Shown: positions 35,234 to 49,820 of the stretch, in pieces | Position numbering within the stretch: position 1 is the first letter of the stretch | Layout of the letters: the number at the start of each line of letters is the position of its first letter | Assembly: GCA_023014485.1 (NCBI GenBank) | Contig: JAJOZX010017259.1 | Coordinates: forward strand, 1-64,000 | Direction: 5' to 3' | Source: Bathynomus jamesi | Lineage: Eukaryota; Arthropoda; Malacostraca; Isopoda; Cirolanidae | Length of the DNA stretch: 64,000 nucleotides | Made by a program: the position numbers and the translations under genes | The notes under the pieces: generated by a model | Database searches by the model: none | Seen by the model: the letters and a program-made list of their open reading frames with translations, nothing else | What the model was told of the DNA's origin: nothing

Positions 35234-38200
35234 TGGCGACCCTTTGCCCAAATTAAGAGACAACCCAAGCACCATAGAAGATATTGGCATAATAGTCTGG
35301 CGAGTCTGTAGCCAAGAGTTTAACCAGAGGCGACCGAAAAGAATTAGAATGTTATAGAAGAAATATCCGTTGCTTGCTTCCTAACCAGAACCCCCGTCGA
35401 TTCCGAACCGACTCAGGGCCATAGACGGAGGGGTTTAACAGAGTGGCGACCCTGCACCAGGATGAGAAGATTATTTTAAGAAGATTATTTTAAGAAGATT
35501 ATTTTAAGAAGATTATTTTAAGAAGAAGATTTTAACAAGAAGATTTTAACAAGAAGATTTTAACAAGAAGATTTTAAGAAGAGGCCACTCTTTGGCCAAG
35601 ATAGAAATTACCCTGCATCAGGATAAAACCAGTTGACCGGCGTGTCACGACTTCTTGTTCGTAACATCCACCCTTGAACCGGTGTGTCACGACTCCAAGT
35701 TCTCCACGCCTAGTTTTCATCCAAGAAGAAGTAGCCAGGAAGACGTCTTCAGGACACGTCTCAAGGATTTCCCCATAGAAAATTTTGTTAAGTACAGTTT
35801 GTTTTTTTAAGTAATTTATAAACATTTGAAAAGTCACTATTATTAACAGTTAATAATGAGTATCAAACCAGAATTTAACACAAAACACAGTGAACATTGC
35901 AGACACCAGTGATACATTTGTTTTTATTGAAACAGTAATTTCAAGAGTTACTTTCAAAGAGAGTTAATTTCAAAGAGTTAATTTCAAAGAGAGTTAATTT
36001 CAAAGAGAGTTAATTTCAAAGAGAGTTAATTTCAAAGAGAGTTAATTTCAAAGAGAGTTAATTTCAAAGAGAGTTAATTTCAAGAGAGTTAATTTCAAGA
36101 GTTATTTTCAGTTATATTCAGTATAGAATAATTTTATTTTATGTATCAAACATAATAGTATCGTACCTTCGTGTACATTCGAGTGAAATGTTTTTACATT
36201 TTATATTTTTGTTTGCAAATTTTTTTTCAATTACTGAATTGAATTGACTTGCAAATTAAGAAAGAGAAAGTTTATAGAGAGTTTATAGATTTAGAGAGAT
36301 ACTTGAAGTAATTTCAAAGTCATTTTTTGAAGTCATTTTTGAAGTCATTTTTTGAAGTCAGTTTTTGAAGTCAGAAGGTTGCACCAAGAGGGTCAACCAA
36401 AACAGAGGTTAATCGTCTCCACTTGATAAAGATCGAGTGCAGTCATTTTCCATTTTTAGTTAATTTCAAGTTAGACAGTTTAAGTTATAGAGATACTTGA
36501 TTGCATTTCAAGTAAGTCGGTTGCACCAAGAGGGTCAACCAAAACAGAGGTTAATCGTCTCCACTTGAATAGAGATCAAGTGCAGTCATTTTCCATTTTC
36601 AGTTAATTTCAAATCAGTTTTCAGTTTCGGTTGGTTGCATCCAAGAGGGACAACCAAACCCCAGAGATTTATAAGGATACTCGAAGTAGTTTCGAGTCAG
36701 TTTTAGTTGCAAATCAGTTTTCAGTTTCAGAAGGTTGCATCCAAGAGGGACAACCGCCCCAGAGATTTCAGAAGTATTCGAAGTCAGTTATATTCGAAGT
36801 CAGTTATATTCGAAGTCAGTCATATTCGAAGTCAGTCAGTCATTATTCGAAGTCAGTCCGAAGTCATTTCGAAGTCAGTCAATTCAATTGAATTCAACTT
36901 TTTCTTTGTAGTTTAAGAGAATTTAATTTAAGAAAATGAATTTAAGAATTTAATTCAACCTTTTTTTTGTGTTGTAAAAGAATTAAATTCAACCAGAATT
37001 GACCGGTTTGCGTCTTTAGTTAACCTTTTTTTTTTTTGTTTGTGAGAAGGAAATTGACCGATTTGTCTTTTCTTTTTCATGCATTGTTACGTATATAAAT
37101 ATATAGTCATGTAATTTATTATTTGTAACAAAACCGTTTTTACAATTGTTTGTAATGACTTTGATAATCATTGTAATGTATACGTGATAATAATAGTTGT
37201 GTAATAATTAATTAATCGATCTTGTCCCAATGACTCCTTTTAAATTACTATGCTGAGGAACATGCCGTCCCTCCGTTTTGTTTCAACTTTTTTTTAATTT
37301 TTGTTCTAAGTAGTGTGACAAGCAATCTTTTTTTAAAGAGCAAAGTGCTCACGAAAGACTTATTGTCAATTTCAGACTTATATCCCCGCTTAGTCACTCA
37401 ATTCCCCCGAATGTAGTACTCCAAACTTTGTTTTTTTATTTTATTTTATTTTAACACCCCAACCCCAGTTGAACCCAGTGTCGACCAAAACCGTTTTTAC
37501 AAAAGTTTTTAACGAGTTTTATAATTATTTTGATTATATGATGACAGAAATAGCGTAACAATTAATCGATCATGTACCTAATTTATCCTGCTCTGTACGA
37601 TCGGGAAATTTACCCGTATGACCGCACATACCCTAAATTTCAGTCATTTAATTTTTAATAAAACTTCTACACAATAAAACAGATGTATTTGTCTACATGC
37701 AAACAAGTTTTCAGATTAAAAAATCAAATAATTCAAATTCTATCAACATTCAACGAAAGAGTATAATTTTTCTACTTAACATGCAAAAATTATTAAACCT
37801 TTTTAATATATTTTTTTTATTATATAAAAATAATTTTTAATGTAAAATTTAATTGAAATTATTAAAAGAAAAGATTGTTCGAAATGCTTCCCTTCCATTT
37901 CAATAACTTTTTTATTCTTGGTCGAAATTCATCTATGGTTCGATTTACTTTTATTTTTAAGAATATTATAAAATTATGTTAGCTCATTAAAATGCATAAT
38001 TGATTTATATTTTTAATTTGTATTTTTAATTTTCTTTTGTTCAATTAATCGTGAGTAACTGTCCTTAAATTGTTATTGTACCATTTGTAAGGTATCAAAC
38101 GAAAATTATAGTCAAATTGACATACTACTACAGTACATGGTTATGAATTTTAGTAGTCGAATTTAATTGTGTGTCGAAATTCAATTTTAAAACCGTGAGA

Positions 38201-39888
38201 GTTACTGTCATTACTCGTAAGGTCTTCTAAGTACGTCTTTTTTTTATTACCTTAATTCGTGGAACTGATTTAATTAAATACTTAAATACTACCTTGAACT
38301 TAAGGATTTTATAATAATAATAATAATAATAATAATATATAATAATAACAATATTGACTTAAACTTAAAAGATTTTATAACCCTAAACCCATCTTAATTA
38401 TTATACATTATTTTTAAACTTTGTTCATTCAAAAACCTTCCAAATCCCTACACATACACACGCATGTATGCACACTATATATATACTATATATACACAAA
38501 CCCTTATTCTAAAATCATTGGATATCACAAACTATTTCATAGCGTTAAGTGCTAACTCTGCTATTTATATAGTCCTAAGCATTTTGCTTACTATATATAA
38601 AATTTTTGCTCAGCGGCATTTTTGGTTAATTTAAAAATCCTCTCAGCTAATCTAATCTGCCTTCGAAATTGTAAGATACACACTTTGCACCTAACACACC
38701 CAACAAATACACACTAGACCACAGGTCTATACATCATCCATTACGTAATTCTATTTTTACCAACGCTAGCGCAATAAAAATTAGTTTATTAGATTGTACG
38801 ATTTACGTTTTTTTCCCTTTTATCTACTCTACTCATTATGTATTAATTACATCCCACAGAAAAATAAAATTTGGTAAAAAAATTTAACCATATCATTGTT
38901 GTCTAACTTAAATGTTTGTCTAATTAACGTATTAATCCTTTATTCTGTTTATAAAAGTAAAGTTTTAATCTTTGAATTTTTATATTTTATAATAGCCCTC
39001 TAAGCGAATGTCATGTTAAAAATTTGGATACCCTGCATTGTACTCAACTACCCGAACTCGTTCTGTATAAAATTTGTATTGTAAAAAGAATGTCGTCATC
39101 TAACTTGAAGTAGTTAGGATGTTATTTTCTCATTGTATTGTATTAATGGTACCCTGTTAGGATGTTTTTTCTCATTTGTATGGTATTAATGGTACCCTAC
39201 TAGATTATGTATAAATATCATTTTAGAGGGGGAACAATGTAAAAAAAATGAACAATGAATAATCCATATTCATTTTTTACATAACAACCAAAATCGCTTA
39301 ACGCGAATTTGGATAATAATTTTACTTGTAGCTTCCTATTTTTGTTCGTGTCACAACCCTACGATCTACCATATCTATGGTTTAGTCGTATCCATTTTGC
39401 ATTTGTTATAGAAGTTATTATAATTAATTATGAATTGTCTTGCATCTCACCCTCGACCCTAGATTATGCATACACATTGCATGTAACAGGATTGGAACCG
39501 TAGTTGTACTTCTTAGTCATTACTACCCACTCTTTGTCTCTAATTCATTCTTGTAAATCTTCCTAATAATGATTTGTACTATACGTAAAAATTCAATAAT
39601 TATGACGTCACATTTTCCCTTCATCATATATCTAGTATTCAATGTATGAAAATTTTTAACACCATACTAAGGACGAAACACTCTATAGAAGTCATTAATT
39701 ATATGTTATGTAGTATAAATATAACTATTATTCGACCATATCTCCCGCCCCCATACGTCCATATCTTATCTTGATCATTATCCTATATAAATTTTATTAA
39801 ATATTCATTTTTTCTCGTTCGTTCGAAGACGCATAAATACGTTCTCGTATTATTTTTTTTCATTTTTATTTTTAATTATATGACCTCC
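34203..39888 (+). repeat. Array unit 7 (5686 bp)
   Basis: Complete copy. The 3' end of its 16-bp minisatellite is rearranged, and the adjoining TTTAAGTCCCAAG motif is lost (36840-36890). A patch at about 38270-38950 contains many small indels, both losses and gains. Confidence 0.97.
36775..36880 (+). repeat. 16-bp VNTR, unit 7, rearranged, about 7 copies
   Basis: Five clear copies, the last of them displaced by an extra CAGT, are followed by two degenerate copies that merge with the downstream AAGTCATTTC. The usual TTTAAGTCCC boundary is deleted. Confidence 0.9.
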
Positions 39889-40914
39889 CGAGATGAACTC
39901 AAAAAAATGCTGAGGTTAAGTGATCGAATTCCGCTGACTAGCACATTCGAACGCTCAAAGATAAAATACCTCCTTTCGCTCTGATTTCAAATTTATAACA
40001 TATTATAGCATATTATGTTATATCATGTGTGTCATGTCTCATGTACTTGTGTTGTACTAGTAACCATATATAATAACCATCTAGTATAACCATCTAGTAT
40101 AACTATCTAGTATAACCATATATAAATATATAAAAACACTGTAAGAATGGTAAACGACGTAATGTACTTCATTGAAACTGTAATTAAATTTAATGATTTA
40201 ATATATACGGTAATGTAAGAATGTACTTTAAAATGGAGTGTAATTAAACAATAAGTGAATATGAAGTAATCCATAATTGTAATCGTAATTGTAATGAACC
40301 AAAATTAATACGTACTCAGTCGTGTACTTAATTTGTACTTATGTGTACTATTACGAAATGATATCGCCTCATAAATGTAGACTCGGCGAAAAATACAAAT
40401 TAGTTTTTATTTTTATTTTTTTTTAAATTTTTATTTGCAATCTTTCAAACATCTGATCCTGTGTTTAAAAGGGGGAACTTAACCTTCGACTGTCTTCCCC
40501 CAAACATTTAAGTTTATATATCAATATACATTATTTGTAAAATTAAAGCACTTCTTCATTAGACTTCTTGATTAAGTCACTTCATATTAGCACCTCATTA
40601 GGACTCCTTTGTTAGCAGCCTCGCTGCGGGGAGGGGGCAGAGGCCCCTTGCCTTCTTAATATTTTTAGATTCCGGCCTGAGCCATGGTCGAAAGAGGTCG
40701 AACCTCTACCCCTGTAAATTCAGAGCACTACCTGTACATTTTGAGAAGTAAACTAAATGTAAGAGAAACTTTTTATTTTCCCCTTCGAGCCGTGCTCTCT
40801 TCAGGAACTCAGTCAGTTAAGACGATAAGTTATAAAAGAAAAGTCGATAATTTTAGTATCAGAGAAAGTATCAGAGAAAGTATCAGAGTATTATAGAAAG
40901 AGAAGAATTAAAAT
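39238..40914 (+). mobile_element. LTR-like segment across the unit 7/8 border (1677 bp)
   Basis: Complete. It has an extra A in the 5' hairpin arm and small losses near 40518-40530. Confidence 0.6.
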
Positions 40915-43900
40915 TGGCGACCCTTTGCCCAAATTAAGAGACAACCCAAGCACCATAGAAGATATTGGCATAATAGTCTGGCGAGTCTGTAGCCAAGAGT
41001 TTAACCAGAGGCGACCGAAAAGAATTAGAATGTTATAGAAGAAATATCCGTTGCTTGCTTCCTAACCAGAACCCCCGTCGATTCCGAACCGACTCAGGGC
41101 CATAGACGGAGGGTTTAACAGAGTGGCGACCCTGCACCAGGATGAGAAGATTATTTTAAGAGAAGATTATTTTAAGAAGATTATTTTAAGAAGATTATTT
41201 TAAGAAGAAGATTTTAACAAGAAGATTTTAACAAGAGAAGATTTTAACAAGAAGATTTTAAGAAGAGGCCACTCTTTGGCCAAGATAGAAATTACCCTGC
41301 ATCAGGATAAAACCAGTTGACCGGCGTGTCACGACTTCTTGTTCGTAACATCCACCCTTGAACCGGTGTGTCACGACTCCAAGTTCTCCACGCCTAGTTT
41401 TCATCCAAGAAGAAGTAGCCAGGAAGACGTCTTCAGGACACGTCTCAAGGATTTCCCCATAGAAAATTTTGTTAAGTACAGTTTGTTTTTTTAAGTAATT
41501 TATAAACATTTGAAAAGTCACTATTATTAACAGTTAATAATGAGTATCAAACCAGAATTTAACACAAAACACAGTGAACATTGCAGACACCAGTGATACA
41601 TTTGTTTTTATTGAAACAGTAATTTCAAGAGTTACTTTCAAAGAGAGTTAATTTCAAAGAGTTAATTTCAAAGAGAGTTAATTTCAAAGAGAGTTAATTT
41701 CAAAGAGAGTTAATTTCAAAGAGAGTTAAAAGAGAGTTAATTTCAAAGAGAGTTAATTTCAAGAGAGTTAATTTCAAGAGTTATTTTCAGTTATATTCAG
41801 TATAGAATAATTTTATTTTATGTATCAAACATAATAGTATCGTACCTTCGTGTACATTCGAGTGAAATGTTTTTACATTTTATATTTTTGTTTGCAAATT
41901 TTTTTTCAATTACTGAATTGAATTGACTTGCAAATTAAGAAAGAGAAAGTTTATAGAGAGTTTATAGATTTAGAGAGATACTTGAAGTAATTTCAAAGTC
42001 ATTTTTTGAAGTCATTTTTGAAGTCATTTTTTGAAGTCAGTTTTTGAAGTCAGAAGGTTGCACCAAGAGGGTCAACCAAAACAGAGGTTAATCGTCTCCA
42101 CTTGATAAAGATCGAGTGCAGTCATTTTCCATTTTTAGTTAATTTCAAGTTAGACAGTTTAAGTTATAGAGATACTTGATTGCATTTCAAGTAAGTCGGT
42201 TGCACCAAGAGGGTCAACCAAAACAGAGGTTAATCGTCTCCACTTGAATAGAGATCAAGTGCAGTCATTTTCCATTTTCAGTTAATTTCAAATCAGTTTT
42301 CAGTTTCGGTTGGTTGCATCCAAGAGGGACAACCAAACCCCAGAGATTTATAAGGATACTCGAAGTAGTTTCGAGTCAGTTTTAGTTGCAAATCAGTTTT
42401 CAGTTTCAGAAGGTTGCATCCAAGAGGGACAACCGCCCCAGAGATTTCAGAAGTATTCGAAGTCAGTATTCGAAGTTATATTCGAAGTCAGTATATTCGA
42501 AGTCAGTCATTTATATTCGAAGTCAGTCATATTCGAAGTCAGTCATCGTCATATTCGAAGTCAGTCATTCGAAGTCAGTATATCGAAGTCAGTTTTAAGT
42601 CCCAAGTCATTTCAATGCAGTCAATTGAATTCAACTTTTTCTTTGTAGTTTAAGAGAATTTAATTTAAGAAAATGTAATTTAAGAATTTAATTCAACCTT
42701 TTTTTTTGTGTTGTAAAAGAGAATTAAATTCAACCAGAATTGACCGGTTTGCGTCTTTAGTTAACCTTTTTTTTTTGTTTGTGAGAAGGAAATTGACCGA
42801 TTTGTCTTTTCTTTTTCATGCATTGTTACGTATATAAATATATAGTCATGTAATTTATTATTTGTAACAAAACCGTTTTTACAATTGTTTGTAATGACTT
42901 TGATAATCATTGTAATGTATACGTGATAATAATAGTTGTGTAATAATTAATTAATCGATCTTGTCCCAATGACTCCTTTTAAATTACTATGCTGAGGAAC
43001 ATGCCGTCCCTCCGTTTTGTTTCAACTTTTTTTTAATTTTTGTTCTAAGTAGTGTGACAAGCAATCTTTTTTTAAAGAGCAAAGTGCTCACGAAAGACTT
43101 ATTGTCAATTTCAGACTTATATCCCCGCTTAGTCACTCAATTCCCCCGAATGTAGTACTCCAAACTTTGTTTTTTTATTTTATTTTTATTTTAACACCCC
43201 AACCCCAGTTGAACCCAGTGTCGACCAAAACCGTTTTTACAAAAGTTTTTAACGAGTTTTATAATTATTTTGATTATATGATGACAGAAATAGCGTAACA
43301 ATTAATCGATCATGTACCTAATTTATCCTGCTCTGTACGATCGGGAAATTTACCCGTATGACCGCACATACCCTAAATTTCAGTCATTTAATTTTTAATA
43401 AAACTTCTACACAATAAAACAGATGTATTTGTCTACATGCAAACAAGTTTTCAGATTAAAAAATCAAATAATTCAAATTCTATCAACATTCAACGAAAGA
43501 GTATAATTTTTCTACTTAACATGCAAAAATTATTAAACCTTTTTAATATATTTTTTTTATTATATAAAAATAATTTTTAATGTAAAATTTAATTGAAATT
43601 ATTAAAAGAAAAGATTGTTCGAAATGCTTCCCTTCCATTTCAATAACTTTTTTATTCTTGGTCGAAATTCATCTATGGTTCGATTTACTTTTATTTTTAA
43701 GAATATTATAAAATTATGTTAGCTCATTAAAATGCATAATTGATTTATATTTTTAATTTGTATTTTTAATTTTCTTTTGTTCAATTAATCGTGAGTAACT
43801 GTCCTTAAATTGTTATTGTACCATTTGTAAGGTATCAAACGAAAATTATAGTCAAATTGACATACTACTACAGTACATGGTTATGAATTTTAGTAGTCGA

Positions 43901-44050
43901 ATTTAATTGTGTGTCGAAATTCAATTTTAAAACCGTGAGAGTTACTGTCATTACTCGTAAGGTCTTCTAAGTACGTCTTTTTTTTATTACCTTAATTCGT
44001 GGAACTGATTTAATTAAATACTTAAATACTACCTTGAACTTAAAGGATTT

Positions 44051-44088
<38 letters not shown>

Positions 44089-45626
44089 TAATTGACTTAA
44101 ACTTAAAAGATTTTATAACCCTAAACCCATCTTAAATTATTATACATTATTTTTAAACTTTGTTCATTCAAAAACCTTCCAAATCCCTACACATACACAC
44201 GCATGTATGCACACTATATATACTATATATACACAAACCTTATTCTAAAATCATTGGATATCACAAACTATTTCATAGCGTGTAAGTGCTAACTCTGCTA
44301 TTTATATAGTCCTAAGCATTTTTGCTTACTATATATAAATTTTTGCTCAGGCATTTATTCGGTTAATTTAAAAATCCTCTCAGCTAATCTAATCTGTCCT
44401 TCGAAATTGTAAGATACACACTTTGCACCTAATACACCCAAATACACACTAGACCACAGGTCTATACATCATCCATTACGTAATTCTATTTTTACCAACG
44501 CTAGCCAATAAAAATTAGTTTATAGATTGTACGATTTACGTTTTTCCCTTTTATCTACTCTACTCATTATGTATGTAATTCATCCCACAGAAAAAATAAA
44601 ATTTGGTAAAAAAATTTAACCATATCATTGTTTGTCTAACTTAAATGTTTGTCTAAATTAACGTATTAATCCTTTATTCTGTTTGTATAAAAGTAAAGTT
44701 TTAATCTTTGAATTTTTATATTTTATAATAGCCCTCTAAGCGAGTGTCATGTTAAAAATTTGGATACCCTGCATTGTACTCAACTACCCGAACTCGTTCT
44801 GTATAAAATTTGTATTGTAAAAAAGAATGTCGTCATCTAACTTGAAGTAGTTAGGATGTTATTTTCTCATTGTATTGTATTAATGGTACCCTGTTAGGAT
44901 GTTATTTTCTCATTTGTATGGTATTAATGGTACCCTACTAGATTATTGTATAAATATCATTTTAGAGGGGGAACAATGTAAAAAAATGAACAATGAATAA
45001 TCCATATTCATTTTTTACATAACAACCAAAATCGCTTAACGCGAATTTGGATAATAATTTTACTTGTAGCTTCCTATTTTTGTTCGTGTCACAACCCTAC
45101 GATCTACCATATCTATGGTTTAGTCGTATCCATTTTGCATTTGTTATAGAAGTTATTATAATTAATTATGAATTGTCTTGCATCTCACCCTCGACCCTAG
45201 ATTATGCATACACATTGCATGTAACAGGATTGGAACCCGTAGTTGTACTTCTTAGTCATTACTACCCACTCTTTGTCTCTAATTCATTCTTGTAAATCTT
45301 CCTAATAATGATTTGTACTATACGTAAAAATTCAATAATTATGACGTCACATTTTCCCTTCATCATATATCTAGTATTCAATGTATGAAAATTTTTAACA
45401 CCATACTAAGGACGAAACACTCTATAGAAGTCATTAATTATATGTTATGTAGTATAAATATAACTATTATTCGACCATATCTCCCGCCCCCATACGTCCA
45501 TATCTTATCTTGATCATTATCCTATATAAATTTTATTAAATATTCATTTTTTCTCGTTCGTTCGAAGACGCATAAATACGTTCTCGTATTATTTTTTTCA
45601 TTTTTATTTTTAATTATATGACCTCC
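39889..45626 (+). repeat. Array unit 8 (5738 bp)
   Basis: Complete copy. Its 16-bp minisatellite is scrambled, with repeat spacings from about 12 to 21 bp (42454-42593). The 14-bp and 16-bp minisatellites near 41160-41240 and 41725 also carry off-period copies. Confidence 0.97.
42454..42593 (+). repeat. 16-bp VNTR, unit 8, irregular, about 9 copies
   Basis: Copies are spaced from about 12 to 21 bp, with inserted TCG and lost CAGTC segments. The scrambling suggests replication slippage or consensus errors. Confidence 0.9.
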
Positions 45627-46655
45627 CGAGATGAACTCAAAAAAATGCTGAGGTTAAGTGATCGAATTCCGCTGACTAGCAGATTCGAACGCTCAAAGAT
45701 AAAATACCTCCTTTCGCTCTGATTTCAAATTTATAACATATTATAGCATATTATGTTATATCATGTGTGTCATGTCTCATGTACTTGTGTTGTACTAGTA
45801 ACCATATATAATAACCATCTAGTATAACCATCTAGTATAACTATCTAGTATAACCATATATAAATATATAAAAACACTGTAAGAATGGTAAACGACGTAA
45901 TGTACTTCATTGAAACTGTAATTAAATTTAATGATTTAATATATACGGTAATGTAAGAATGTACTTTAAAATGGAAGTGTAATTAAACAATAAGTGAATA
46001 TGAAGTAATCCATAATTGTAATCGTAATTGTAATGAACCAAAATTAATACGTACTCAGTCGTGTACTTAATTTGTACTTATGTGTACTATTACGAAATGA
46101 TATCGCCTCATAAATGTAGACTCGGCGAAAAATACAAATTAGTTTTTATTTTTATTTTTTTTAAATTTTTATTTGCAATCTTTCAAACATCTGATCATGT
46201 GTTTAAAAGGGGAACTTAACCTTCGACTGTCTTCCCCCAAACATTTAAGTTTATATTATACAATATACATGTATTTGTAAAATTAAAGCACTTCTTCATT
46301 AGACTTCTTGATTAAGTCACTTCATATTAGCACCTCATTAGGACTCCTTTGTTAGCAGCCTCGCTGCGGGGAGGGGGCAGAGGCCCCTTGCCTTCTTAAT
46401 ATTTTTAGATTCCGGCCTGAGCCATGGTCGAAAGAGGTCGAACCTCTACCCCTGTAAATTCAGAGCACTACCTGTACATTTTGAGAAGTAAACTAAATGT
46501 AAGAGAAACTTTTTATTTTCCCCTTCGAGCCGTGCTCTCTTCAGGAACTCAGTCAGTTAAGACGATAAGTTATAAAAGAAAAGTCGATAATTTTAGTATC
46601 AGAGAAAGTATCAGAGAAAGTATCAGAGTATTATAGAAAGAGAAGAATTAAAAAT
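44977..46655 (+). mobile_element. LTR-like segment across the unit 8/9 border (1679 bp)
   Basis: Complete. The internal G-run is shortened to four G (near 46209). Confidence 0.6.
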
Positions 46656-49600
46656 TGGCGACCCTTTGCCCAAATTAAGAGACAACCCAAGCACCATAGA
46701 AGATATTGGCATAATAGTCTGGCGAGTCTGTAGCCAAGAGTTTAACCAGAGGCGACCGAAAAGAATTAGAATGTTATAGAAGAAATATCCGTTGCTTGCT
46801 TCCTAACCAGAACCCCCGTCGATTCCGAACCGACTCAGGGCCATAGACGGAGGGGTTTAACAGAGTGGCGACCCTGCACCAGGATGAGAAGATTATTTTA
46901 AGAAGATTATTTTAAGAAGATTATTTTAAGAAGATTATTTTAAGAAGAAGATTTTAACAAGAAGATTTTAACAAGAAGATTTTAACAAGAAGATTTTAAC
47001 AAGAAGATTTTAAGAAGAGGCCACTCTTTGGCCAAGATAGAAATTACCCTGCATCAGGATAAAACCAGTTGACCGGCGTGTCACGACTTCTTGTTCGTAA
47101 CATCCACCCTTGAACCGGTGTGTCACGACTCCAAGTTCTCCACGCCTAGTTTTCATCCAAGAAGAAGTAGCCAGGAAGACGTCTTCAGGACACGTCTCAA
47201 GGATTTCCCCATAGAAAATTTTGTTAAGTACAGTTTGTTTTTTAAGTAATTTATAAACATTTGAAAAGTCACTATTATTAACAGTTAATAATGAGTATCA
47301 AACCAGAATTTAACACAAAACACAGTGAACATTGCAGACACCAGTGATACATTTGTTTTTATTGAAACAGTAATTTCAAGAGTTACTTTCAAAGAGAGTT
47401 AATTTCAAAGAGAGTTAATTTCAAAGAGAGTTAATTTCAGAGAGTTAATTTCAAAGAGAGTTAATTTCAAAGAGAGTTAATTTCAAAGAGAGTTAATTTC
47501 AAAGAGAGTTAATTTCAAGAGAGTTAATTTCAAGAGAGTTATTTTCAGTTATATTCAGTATAGAATAATTTTATTTTATGTATCAAACATAATAGTATCG
47601 TACCTTCGTGTACATTCGAGTGAAATGTTGTTTACATTTTATTTTTTGTTTGCAAATTTTTTTTCAATTACTGAATTGAATTGACTTGCAAATTAAGAAA
47701 GAGAAAGTTTATAGAGAGTTTATAGATTTAGAGAGATACTTGAAGTAATTTCAAAGTCATTTTTTGAAGTCATTTTTGAAGTCATTTTTTGAAGTCAGTT
47801 TTTGAAGTCAGAAGGTTGCACCAAGAGGGTCAACCAAAACAGAGGTTAATCGTCTCCACTTGATAAAGATCGAGTGCAGTCATTTTCCATTTTTAGTTAA
47901 TTTCAAGTTAGACAGTTTAAGTTATAGAGATACTTGATTGCATTTCAAGTAAGTCGGTTGCACCAAGAGGGTCAACCAAAACAGAGGTTAATCGTCTCCA
48001 CTTGAATAGAGATCAAGTGCAGTCATTTTCCATTTTCAGTTAATTTCAAATCAGTTTTCAGTTTCGGTTGGTTGCATCCAAGAGGACAACCAAACCCCAG
48101 AGATTTAAAGGATACTCGAAGTAGTTTCGAGTCAGTTTTAGTTGCAAATCAGTTTTCAGTTTCAGAAGGTTGCATCCAAGAGGGACAACCGCCCCAGAGA
48201 TTTCAGAAGTATTCGAAGTCAGTTCGAGTAGTATATTCGAAGTCAGATTCAGTCATATATTCGAAGTCGAGTCATATTCGAAGTCAGTCATATTCGAAGT
48301 ATTCGAAGTCAGTCATATTCGAAGTCAGTATATTCGAAGTCAGTTTAAGTCCCAAGTCATTTCAATGCAGTCAATTGATTCAACTTTTTCTTTGTAGTTT
48401 AAGAGAATTTAATTTAAGAAAATGTAATTTAAGAATTTAATTCACCTTTTTTTTGTGTTGTAAAAAGAGAATTAAATTCAACCAGAATTGACCGGTTGCG
48501 TCTTTAGTTAACCTTTTTTTTTTGTTTGTGAGAAGGAAATTGACCGATTTGTCTTTTCTTTTTCATGCTTGTTACGTATATAAATATATAGTCAGTAATG
48601 TATTATTTGTAACAAAAACCGTTTTTACAATTGTTTGTAATGACTTTGATAATCATTGTAATGTATACGTGATAATAATAGTTGTGTAATAATTAATTAA
48701 TCGATCTTGTCCCAATGACTCCTTTTAAATTACTATGCTGAGGAACATGCCGTCCCTCCGTTTTGTTTCAACTTTTTTTTAATTTTTGTTCTAAGTAGTG
48801 TGACAAGCAATCTTTTTTTAAAGAGCAAAGTGCTCACGAAAGACTTATTGTCAATTTCAGACTTATATCCCCCGCTTAGTCACTCAATTCCCCCGAATGT
48901 AGTACTCCAAACTTTGTTTTTTATTTTATTTTTATTTAACACCCCAACCCCAGTTGAACCAGTGTCGACCAAAACCGTTTTTACAAAGTTTTTAACGAGT
49001 TTTATAATTATTTTGATTATATGATGACAGAAATAGCGTAACAATTAATCGATCATGTACCTAATTATCCTGCTCTGTACGATCGGGAAATTTACCGTAT
49101 GACCGCACATACCCTAAATTTCAGTCATTTAATTTTTAATAAAACTTCTACACAATAAAACAGATGTATTTGTCTACATGCAAACAAGTTTTCAGATTAA
49201 AAAATCAAATAATTCAAATTCTATCAACATTCAAACGAAAGAGTATAATTTTTCTACTTAACATGCAAAAATTATTAAACCTTTTAATATATTTTTTTTA
49301 TTATATAAAAATAATTTTTAATGTAAAATTAATGAAATTATTAAAAGAAAAGATTGTTCGAAATGCTTCCCTTCCATTTCAATAACTTTTTTATCTTGGT
49401 CGAAACATCTATGTTCGATTTACTTTTATTTTAAGAATATTATAAAATTATGTTAGCTCATTAAAATGAATAATTGATTTATATTTTTAATTTGTATTTA
49501 ATTTTCTTTTGTTCAATTAATCGTGAGTAACTGTCTTAAATTGTTATTGTACCATTTGTTAAGTATCAACGAAAATATAGCAAATTGACATACTACTACA

Positions 49601-49776
49601 GTACAGGGTTATGAATTTTAGTAGTCGAATTAATTGTGTGTCGAAATTCAATTTTAAAACCGTGAGAGTTACGGTCATTACTCGTAAGGTCTTCTAAGTA
49701 CGTCTTTTTTTTATTACCTTAATTCGTGTAACTGATTTAATTAAATACTTAAATACTACCTTGAACTTAAAGGATT

Positions 49777-49820
<44 letters not shown>

